From Pseudeuparius sepicola (Eukaryota > Arthropoda > Insecta > Coleoptera > Anthribidae): a stretch of DNA of 64,000 bases. Positions 55,637 through 64,000 of this stretch are shown here, piece by piece; the stretch's first letter is position 1, and each line of letters begins with the position of its first letter. The stretch covers positions 115,062,035-115,126,034 of the forward strand of contig OY987298.1 in assembly GCA_963920635.1 (NCBI GenBank). The letters run 5' to 3'. The position numbers were made by a program, and so were the translations under genes. The notes below the pieces were generated by a model. The model worked only from the letters and a program-made list of their open reading frames with translations, was not told the origin of the DNA and did no database searches.

Positions 55637-57347
55637 TGGGCGCCCATAGGGGGGGGGGGGGGGCACGTGCCCCCCCTGGAGATTCTCAAAATCCCTTCGC
55701 GTTATATTTTCTATTATTATAGTTGAGGAAAAGACTATTTTCATATCCTTCCAGGTATACAGGGTGTCCCGAAATTAGCCTGCCATAATTTACCAGCGTG
55801 TTCTACGACCTAAAAAAATGAAAAAATGTTCCTATAAACATGGCCTTAAAAATTCCCCCTAATGTGGCTATAGCCCCGAAAAGAGGCAGTTTCACAAACG
55901 GTTTTTTCCAAATTTTTCCAGAACGAACAAAGATAACATCCTGAAATTTGGTATATGTGATGTACCTGTGAGATTTGACATTTGCCGGGTAGCGATAGTT
56001 AGACATTCTTAATCATAGGCGTCCTAAATAGGGGGTTAAGGGGTTAAAAATACCCTAAATATTTTGTGTGTGCTTTTTCCCAAAATTTATTGCGAAATTA
56101 TAAAATTTCAGGGTATTCTACGAAAAAATGGTGCCTCTTGTTGAACTTTGAGAGCGTGCACCGTTTTCGAGTAAAATCGTATTGAAATTTTTTTGCAGAG
56201 GGCCATGAAAATGCCTATTAGAAATTAGCCTGCCATATTTTACCAGCGTGTTCTGCGACCCAAAAAAATGAAAAAGTTCCTATAAACATGGCCTCAAAAG
56301 TGCCCCCTAAGAGGGCTATAGCTCCCGAAATGGACACTTTGACATAAGTACGGTTTTTCTAAATATTTCCAGAACGAGCAAAGATAAAATTCTGAAATTT
56401 GGTATGTGACATACCTGGGAGAATAAACCATGAAAAAAGCGCAGAACAAATTTTGGGATATTTTTAACCCCTTGACCCACCTCATTTGGGACGCCTATGA
56501 TGAAGAATGTCAAACTCTCTCTACCTCGGTAAACGTCAAATCTCACAGATATATCACACACCAAATTTCATAATTTTATCTTTGTTCGTTCTGGAAATAT
56601 TTAGAAAAAACCGTTTGCCAAAGTGTCCATTTCAGGGGCTATAGCCCTCTTAGGGGACTTTTTTGAGGCCATGTTTATAGGAACTTTTTTCATTTTTTTG
56701 TATCAAAAAACGTGGTGGTAGATTATGGCACGCTAATTTCTAATAGGCATTTTCATGGCACTCTGAAAAAAAATTTCAAAACGAGTTTACTCGAAAACGA
56801 TGCATGCTATGGAAGTTCAACAAGAGCACCTTTTCTTCATAGAATACCTTCAAATTTCATAATTTTGCAAGAAATCTGGAAAAAAAGTATACAAAAAAAA
56901 ATTGTACTGAACCCCCCCCCCCTTTGGGACGCCTATGATCAAGAATGTCTAACTATCGCTACCTTGGTAAATGTCAAATCTTACAGGAACATCACATACC
57001 AAATTTCAGAATTTTATCTTTGTTCGTTCTGGAAATATTTATAGCAACCCGTTTGTGAAACTGCCCCATTTCGGGGGCTATAGCCCCATTAAGGGGCATT
57101 TTTGAGGCCATGTTTATGGGAACTTTTTTCATTTTTTTAGGTCGTAGAACACGCTGGTAAATTATGGCAGGCTAATTTCGGGACACCCTGTATAAAACAA
57201 ACCCCTGAAATATTTTATACAAAATGTAACCATAATCACATAAACCAATTATCGATTCAGAGCTAGGTAGTTCTAAAAAGAACAAGGTTAGATGAGATAA
57301 TTTTGCCCCCCCCCCCCCCCTAAAATATTTTCTATGGGCGCCCTGGG
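55637..57347. mobile_element. Outer inverted pair with 15-bp G and C runs
   Basis: On the left GGGCGCCCATAG is followed by 15 Gs (55649-55663). On the right 15 Cs (57306-57320) are followed, about 15 bases later, by CTATGGGCGCCC. The two ends are inverted relative to each other and enclose the foldback at 55760-57190. Either the foldback inserted in an element with these ends or two copies of the same end flank it by chance. No coding content. Confidence 0.45.
55760..57190. mobile_element. 1.43-kb foldback made of nested inverted units
   Basis: The ends CAGGGTGTCCCGAAATTAGC and gctaatttcgggacaccctg are perfect inverted repeats beside TA. Inside, a second, slightly diverged unit starts near 56216 (attagcctgccata) and its mirror ends near 56755. 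The order is therefore A, B, B-inverted, A-inverted. Each unit contains 'accagcgtgttct', 'aaaaaaatgaaaaa', 'ggctatag' and 'aaagataa'. The short frames on both strands are mirror images of one another and are not genes. Confidence 0.8.
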
Positions 57348-57590
57348 TTGGGATAATTCGATGGGTGTTTAACAAAACATCGTAAGTAAACGACGAATTT
57401 TGCGAATTGACGTTTTTTTGGTTCCAATGGTCACTTGAGAAGTTCTCGTTAGTACAAAACATCGAATCCTAATTCCACTCGTAAACTTAAATAGATTAAA
57501 TTATTGTTGCATTGTAAGAGCCAATTCTTATTTTTTGTTGATCTAAAGGGTAATGATGCACTTAAGGTTTCCCGACAAAAGTAAAATTTT

Positions 57591-57764
57591 TGAATTTTAT
57601 CTTTGCTCGTTCTGGAAATGTTTAGAAAAAAAAACATTTGCCAAAGTGTCCATTTCGGGGGCTATTGTTCTCTTAGGGGGGCATTTTTGAGCTATTTTTA
57701 TAGGAACTTTGTTCATTTTTTCGGGTCACAGAAAGCACTGGTCAATTATGACAGGCTAATTTAT
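57591..57764 (-). repeat. Orphan copy of one foldback unit
   Basis: This resembles the inverted units at 56580-56760 and 57010-57175 (ctttgctcgttctggaaatg, gtgtccatttcgggggcta, gacaggctaattta). It has lost the CAGGG terminus. It shows the family existed here as more than one insertion. Confidence 0.65.
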
Positions 57765-59111
57765 AGATATATTAATTTTGTTTCTGCCAATCCGAATGGT
57801 CCTTACCATGTTGGCGCTCTAGCTCTCTTAAGAATTAGTAGATAGTGGGGTGGTAGCCCATCTGATGCAATAAAATGACCGAACTTCAATTTAATTTAAT
57901 TTTTTAGAATTATCTTTGCATTAGTCATTGAAAGGGCTACTACCATTTGTGTTGGGAACCAGCCAAGTGTCATTTTCAAATTGTAAGGTTCGACTTACCG
58001 TAATGCGTTCCTCTTCTTCTGCCCCACATTCACTGAAAGGCATAAAGAGTCCTCTGTTCCCTATCTATATTAAAAATGAAAAAACCTCTGTAGTCAGAAG
58101 CCTGTTGACTTATCGAAAAAATGTTGTGTTACATATTATTTGCTTATACAGGGTGTCCCCAGATCGACTTAACAAGAGATACGAAAGACAAAGAAATTTC
58201 GAGCTGAAATTTGAACTTTCGGGGATCAGCTCTACTTGATTAAACCTAATTTGTAACATAATTTTAGTTTCTATAAATCACGTATGCCTTGGTAATTTTG
58301 GAAAAACTAATTTTTCACTGCATTAAAGTGCTTTTTTAGAGTCTTTACGGCAAAATTCTAAGTAGATTGAGTTTTGGCAGCGTCATTTTGGAAGCCTCAG
58401 TATAAAACGTATGTATCTAGACTAGAAAATGTTCAAAATTGATTTGTAAAATATCTGTGAATTCTGATACCAACATTTTGGCAACACCGACCACTTAAAA
58501 AATTTATTATTAGAAAATAGAAGAGTCATGTCTGACGTCCTGAAGATAACTATACAAATTATAAACAATATTATGCAGAATCCGAATTTAATATTTCTTA
58601 TCTATATTAATGTCCCACAGAGGCACCTAAGAAAGTATATGAACCATTTAATATTCCTTTTATAAATAGAAATTGTTCCTATTTTGACTAGTATTTTGAT
58701 TTACGTGATAAAAAAACATAAAAAGTATTTTGATATTTGTTTTTCAGTTTTTAGTGGTATTCTCGTTTTTTACCTAAACTAATAACAATAACCCTAATTT
58801 AATTTTTCCTTATTTTTCGTGGAGTGTAAAACTGCAACATGTATATTTATTTTTGCTTTGTGTTTACTAGTGGTCATCTGATCTGTTTGTATCCCTGTTG
58901 TTCAATAAATAAATAAAAATGCTATTAAGGAAACTCGTTCAGAATGAAAAACTGAGTAGATGTGGAAAAGTTCAAGAGCTTAGTCCTACTTAAATTTTTT
59001 GCGTTTTAAATTTTAGGCAGACAAAAATGGACCTAGCCTTTTGAACACATACTCAGTACCTACTTTTATTCTGTACAAGTCCCTTTAGTACAATTTTGAC
59101 GTTAAACCTAC

Positions 59112-59260
59112 ATAGAAGGCACTATAATAATAATAATAATAATAATTCTCACCCTCACAATACTCCAAACTAGGAGTACCCCAGAAGCAACCACATGCTT
59201 GTGCGGGGGAGGGGGGCAATTACTATTATTTTGTCTTCGTTGCCATTTGCGGCTAGGGCC
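59112..59260 (-). mobile_element. Retroelement 3' scrap with (TTA)n tail
   Basis: An (aat)8-like run at 59124-59147 follows, on the minus strand, a G/C-richer block (cacaagcatgtggttgcttc). An apparent protein with a run of isoleucines is simply the microsatellite translated. This looks like the 3' end of a non-LTR element that uses a trinucleotide tail, comparable to the end at 14650, but the family is not identified. Confidence 0.35.
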
Positions 59261-59560
59261 GACTTTTTTCCCGATAGAACTAGGATAGCATTCGCTCAAG
59301 TACTACGGAAAACCCTAGAAAACCGTGATAATCCCAGTGAGTGTAGGACAATTAGTAAATCACACGGATAAACCTATTTAGGAGCAATACCGTAAACCCA
59401 CATTTGCCCAGCGCTCTTGGCCATTGTGGTGTTTTTCTTTAAAGACATATGCATGCGCCTGCCTCGAACCAAGGCCGATCGAAGGCAGAAAAACATGCAG
59501 TCTAAAAAGTCAGCGCCGGTACGAGCGACGCCACCGCGGCCCCGACTATATATAGATTCG

Positions 59561-59711
59561 ATTCTTCTGAACCGTCCAGTATATTCGAGAAGTAGGTTCC
59601 ACATTTTTGAAGAAATAATATGTTTTAGATCCCGAATGAGCTCGAGCTACCCTATATATATTCCTAATGAAAGGTTTTTTGTTTTATAAAAGATAATGTG
59701 TAAACAAACAA
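59561..59711 (+). repeat. Recent segmental duplication, copy 1
   Basis: Nearly identical to 60612-60768 (about 150 aligned bases, a few substitutions). The other copy has six extra bases (tctaag) after gttttag. Such high identity contrasts with the diverged state of other repeats here. This copy lies inside the long-TIR element, the other just outside it. Confidence 0.8.
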
Positions 59712-60611
59712 ATTGCTCATGGGTTGCCTAATCATAATAATATGCTTGCACAGCAGTTACATGAACACATATGCCAGGTTTCTGGAAAGAAGACGCTACA
59801 TGCTGAGAAGACACTTTTAATATTAGAAATACTAAAACATGTTCTACTTACGACAGTCTCGACGACCCGCTAATGTAGAAGCAAAATAAAGCCGTGTTAT
59901 TTGTATTAGCGTGAGTCATCTATTCCTATATATCGTTGCACTTGTCTAAAATAGGGAAAACAGAAAAAATATCAAAGTAAGCCTAGGTTTTGAAATTTTG
60001 CATAACCACTGAGTTTTTCATTCCAAACGAGTTTCTTCAAAAAGATTTTGTCATAAGATAAAAAAAAAACACTTTACCGATGGTGTGGAAATAGTTATTT
60101 GTTTACCAAGGCAGTGAAGTTGAACTTTTTATAACGAGTGTAAAATTTAGTTGCCGATGCCTCTAGGGCCGAGGGAAATAAACCACTTGAGTGATTTTTG
60201 AATATCTGGCGATATTTGATTGGTTATGGGCCCATCTGACGTTTGGTTTTCACATCTCGTCGAGGCCAACTGAATGAAAAAATCGTACAATAATAATGGC
60301 TTACTTCATTTCTGAGCTTTTATTGACGACGACATTATTAGTGCGGAATAAAAAAATAGTTTTTAAAAATTTCCTAGGCATACGGGATTTTTCGAACTGA
60401 AATTATATGACAAATTGGTTTCTAATTAAGAAGGGTGAACCCCAGAAGCTTATGTTTCAACTCGAAATTGTTTAGTATTTCGCGCCTATTATTAAGTCAA
60501 CCTGAGTACATCCTGTATGTTACTTCACTATTGGCAGAAATAATATTATTATAACCCACCAAATTTGACACCAATATTCCAAAAAAATAAAGGTAATGTA
60601 GGGTTTGTACC

Positions 60612-60768
60612 ATTCTTCTGAACCGTCCAGTATATTCGAGAATTAGGTTCCACATTTTTGAAGAAATAATATGTTTTAGTCTAAGATCCCGAATGAGCTC
60701 GAGCTACCCTATATGTATTCCTAATGAAAGGTTTTTTGTTTTATAAAAGATAATGTATAAACAAACAA
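60612..60768 (+). repeat. Recent segmental duplication, copy 2
   Basis: Same content as 59561-59711, starting attcttctgaaccgtccagt and ending taaacaaacaa, with a six-base insertion. No target duplication or terminal inverted repeat is evident at its edges, so it may be a local duplication and not a transposition. Confidence 0.8.
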
Positions 60769-61091
60769 CGAACTTTTAGATTTAGCAAATTTACTTAACA
60801 CTCTCCAACTTTCGGAAACTCAAAATATTCCTACTTCTAACCCAGTAAATTCAACAATTTCAAGTACTATGGCAAACCCAGACTATTAAATGATAAGGTA
60901 TCAAGCGTAGCCAACCGCGTACCAAGCCGACAACATTCCTCGATTCGACGGAAACCCTAAACAAATTAAGAGCGCACAACTCGACGTTCCCGCCAGAAAT
61001 CTCAGTTTTATAGCTACGCGTGGAACAGTATTGTGGGCGGGGTTCCATACGTTATTTTTAGGCACCTCTGCCCAGTGAGGCCGAACGTCCT

Positions 61092-61232
61092 AAAATAGTT
61101 ATTTATGTACCAAGGCACTGAAGTTCAACTTTTTATGACTCATGTGGAGTTTAGTTGCTGAGGCCTCTGGCCTAGGCAAATAAACCACATGAGTCATAAA
61201 AAGGACTTCAGTGCCGAGGTACATATTATATT
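61092..61232. mobile_element. Short palindromic element, accaaggcactgaagt type
   Basis: gtaccaaggcactgaagt ... tttttatgactcatgtgg is mirrored by ccacatgagtcataaaaa ... acttcagtgccgaggtac. The arms are about 48 bases with a loop of about 37. Related pieces occur at 60095-60200 and 12755-12830. It lies directly against the dispersed repeat starting at 61231. Confidence 0.65.
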
Positions 61233-61701
61233 TTTTTTGAAATCGGAAAAAAATGTTTTATTAGGCAAGAAAATAATAAATAAAGGATCACCCGTCCACG
61301 AACCGACTACGCGCGGCGTTGCTTGACTTTACCGATCGCTCTACCTAGGACAAGTATAATGACGTACGGCACCTTCTGACAGAAAAACCAAACTGCTGCT
61401 TCTTGTGCAGCCTACACAACATATCTATTGATATTCAAATTTACTAAAATATGTATACTGAAGGATTGCGCTTCTATAGGAAACAATTTGGCAATGTGTA
61501 CGAAAAGTTAAATGAGCCTTTATCGGCCGGGTTTTGAATATTTGGTCGCTTTTGACGGGCGATTTCTCCGCGTCTGACGTTTGATGTTTACATCTCGCCA
61601 AGGCCTACTTATTGAAAAAATCGTACAATAATGGGCTACATTATTGTACGATTTCTGTGCTTTTAATGACGATTTTGGGACATTTTAATGCCGATTTCAA
61701 G
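61231..61701 (+). repeat. ~470-bp dispersed repeat, copy 2
   Basis: Matches 50697-51168 in the same orientation. Small insertions and deletions break any shared reading frame. Near 61632-61650 the string acaataatgggctacattattgt is a local palindrome not found in copy 1. Confidence 0.75.
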
Positions 61702-63252
61702 TAAAGTATATTATTCATTATTGTGAAATCATCGGACCAGCGGCGCTACGATAATTTTTATTTATCACAGACGAAAGATCATTACAGTGCCAACCAACCC
61801 GCGCGGCGTGTGTCGTATGAGGATTTTAGGCATTTTGGGTTGTCGTGTAATAAAGAGTAGGTACCTACCTAATAGTGGTTGGAATGGAGCATAAAAGGCG
61901 GACTATTTTTGAGTGTCCTAAGAAAAAAAAACTAAAATTAAATATCAGGGAAAATGTATGTGTAAGAACTACAATAAGTCATTCATGAATTAAAGTAGAA
62001 GACAGAGTTTTCCATTATATTTCCATAGTTATTTTGTAATTTTTTCCTAGTTGATTCCGTTGTTTTTTCCTAACACAAAAGAAAGCTAATTAAACATTAA
62101 AATTAAGGAGCTCTTGGGATATTATTAGGTAATATGTATTAAATAAATAAAGATCTAGAATAGGCAGAATAGCAGCCAAATATAATAATATGATTATAGA
62201 TAGCTAGAGTATAGTAAAAAATAAAATAAAATGAACTTATTACAATATTTATAATACAGGATTATACATTTAAAAATTTGATTATAGGAACTGTTTATCT
62301 AATATGTTTTGTGTAAGTACACAGCGTGTTGTCAAGACACTAAACAAAGTTACTTTGGCTGATTGGATGAGTCTTAAAAAACTTTAGATAACCAATAAAA
62401 CCTTGCCGGTATACGATACTTACAGGGTGTGGTTGAGGGAGGGCCGAAAGGGGCAAAAATAGTGATTGATATGTTGTTTTCTATGTTTTGAGGGGATGAG
62501 TCTAAAAAAGTTAAAATTTAGGTCCGAAAGGGGGATTCATCAATCATATGCCATATGCAACTCGGTTTTCCGTGTACGGTTGTAGATTTTGTTATTTCAT
62601 TTCTAACGTAACACTGGTGAAATAAATGTATGACATCCAGCGTCGGTACGAGCCGTAAACTTTTTTTCGGAAGAACATAATAATATCATTTTGATTCGGC
62701 CATTTGAAACCCTGTTTTATGTAAGGAATCGTTTCCAAATACAATTTTTTTTCTCTATATATACTCTGCAGTTAAGAAGTTATACAGGGTGTCCAGGAAA
62801 ATCTGATTACAGGGCATATTAGTTATGATTCGAATGCCTATTTCGGCTCAACTAAGTGTATGTCGCTGTATCGCTTATATTATGTTAAATTTGACATTTT
62901 GGAAAGAAATAGTTTTTCTACTGGAAATATCGAGCTACACATAACAGGTAGGTATGCGATATTGTTATCCGTGTGTTTGGACATTCCAAGGAATGAAGAT
63001 AGATCGAAAAAATATTTCTTCACCTAAAAAGAAATCTTTTCTACCAGAATTAGTAGACAGTAGAATTGATAGAGGTATGGAAATTAGAGTACCGTAGAAG
63101 AATAATATATCAGATTGTAATGATAAATAAAATTAACCAAAAAAATAATGAGAAAAAATACTTTATAGTGTCAAATTATAGGCTTTACAGTTTATTAATT
63201 GTTTCATCAGATATTTCATACAAATTCTAAAGGAACCGACAAATTGACACGT
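61702..63252. other. AT-rich DNA with solitary CAGGGTGT termini
   Basis: Element-like starts occur at 62426 (cagggtgtggttgagg) and 62787 (cagggtgtccaggaaaatct) without partners inside the window, so these elements either run past the edge or are truncated. The segment 62540-62600 loosely resembles the start of the element at 36486. No gene is recognised. Confidence 0.35.
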
Positions 63253-63649
63253 AATCATCAAAATCAAGTGCGATCTCAGTGTACAGGATGTCCCAGCTAA
63301 GCCGTTACGAGTGATTGTCTCGATAATTTTTAAGATAAATAATATTCATGGTTCGAAAACTAAGCTTGTGTAGTGTTTTCCAAGGAAATGAATGTCGCCA
63401 AGAAAAAACAATTGAATTTCAAACAAAAAGTTATCGTTTTTTTAATAGATAACATCAAAATCAAGTGCGATCTCAGTATACAAGATGTCCCAGCTAAGCC
63501 GTTACGAGTGATTGTCTCGATAATTTTTAAGATAAATAATATTCATGGTTCGAAAACTAAGCTTGTGTAGTTTTTTCCAAGGAAATGAATGCCGCCAAGA
63601 AAAAACAATTGAATTTCAAACAAAAAGTTATCGTTTTTTTAATAGATAA
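63253..63649 (+). repeat. 197-bp tandem duplication containing a CAGGATGTCCC end
   Basis: The unit from catcaaaatcaagtgcgatc to ttttttaatagataac occurs twice with an exact period of 197 bases. The copies differ at only a few positions (for example caggatgtccc against caagatgtccc). Each copy includes a TA-target-style terminus. A short plus-strand frame at 63373-63570 crosses the junction and is not a gene. The remainder to 64000 is AT-rich without features. Confidence 0.85.
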
Positions 63650-64000
63650 CGACTATATTTATTAGGTTAATAAAATTTCATTCAATTCTTTGTAAAAAAC
63701 TATGCAAGGTTAATTTTTGAACCATCAACTTATCTCAAAAATTCCCAGATACCTATTATAGCACAGAATAAATATCGCTAAGGCTATATAGGTATTCTGT
63801 GCTGGAACAAAAATGTCACTTCCAGTTAAACCCGATGTGATATTCATGCGTGCGGTTCAGAATTTGTTTCACTTCACTCATTGAAAAAAAATGCAACAAA
63901 TCCGCCATGTTGATTTTGTAAAATCGGTTATTTGATGATAAATTTTCTGTTTAAAATACAATTAATATTCCTGTCTTACCGGCATTCAATTCCTTGGAAA

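Larger units (their letters stand above)
58149..60515. mobile_element. 2.4-kb long-TIR element of TA-target type
   Basis: The left end CAGGGTGTCCCCAGATCGAC with acttaacaagag matches the right end (tcttattaagtcaacctgag-like, then tacatcctg at 60515) over about 100 diverged bases, including aaatttcgagctgaa / ttcaactcgaaatt. A second inverted match inside pairs aactcgttcagaatgaaaaa (58932) with tttttcattccaaacgagtt (60016). The segment at 7625-7690 is related to this inner block. No transposase frame survives. The interior holds an (aat)n tail and one copy of a recent duplication. Confidence 0.6.

Noticed and set aside
59108..59299. Minus-strand frame with an isoleucine run
   Set aside because: It is an (aat)n microsatellite plus retroelement 3' debris, with no domain.

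Overview
This window looks like intergenic or intronic DNA from an arthropod nuclear genome, most likely an insect. It is AT-rich, has no long host reading frame and no operon-like gene packing, and is filled with nested mobile elements. The families are typical of insects: jockey-like non-LTR retrotransposons with FADD reverse transcriptases, Tc1/mariner relatives with a DUF4817-type N-terminus and termini reading TA-CAGGGTG, a tRNA-like SINE, Gypsy-like LTR pieces and a Penelope-type hammerhead motif. I cannot fix the order of insect from sequence alone.

Layout. 1-14.6 kb: a chain of non-autonomous inverted-repeat elements and foldbacks (106-1623, 2831-3862, 7021-7224, 9253-9983, 10001-10223, 10230-10927, 10946-11552), plus a 15-bp perfect-stem hairpin at 13197-13250. 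14.6-17.1 kb: three non-LTR retrotransposon remnants piled together. 17-21.6 kb: little recognisable, except a candidate first exon with a TATA box and strong splice donor (19611-19693). 21.6-26.2 kb: an internally deleted IS630-type transposase, a palindromic element, a non-LTR tail, a candidate cysteine-bearing exon (24425-24570), a tRNA-derived SINE pair and a jockey RT remnant.

26.5-31.4 kb: the best host-like candidate, a split THAP-domain gene. Four exons joined by three GT-AG introns, all phase 2, give an open frame of about 157 codons. The large intron and the last intron hold transposon debris. 31.5-42.2 kb: two DD41D (rosa/VISITOR-like) mariner elements, both dead. The first has a GC-AG intron and a glycine in place of its first catalytic aspartate, and carries a 1-kb foldback. 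The second is interrupted by a 2.4-kb TG...CA insertion with a 4-bp target duplication, and is itself inserted into an older mariner remnant.

43-47.5 kb: a nearly complete jockey-like element (endonuclease plus RT, minus strand) with one nonsense codon and one frameshift. 47.5-64 kb: AT-rich DNA with dispersed repeats present twice in the window, a 16-bp minisatellite, the hammerhead ribozyme motif (51544-51591), a degraded mariner, a 1.4-kb foldback made of nested inverted units, a 2.4-kb long-TIR element and a 197-bp tandem duplication.

The parts do not form a pathway. They form a layered record of transposition in which elements sharing CAGGGTG termini and TA targets have inserted into one another. 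The most unusual items are the hammerhead motif, the GC-AG intron inside a dead transposase, the TSD-flanked insertion whose excision would restore frame exactly, and the THAP gene model.
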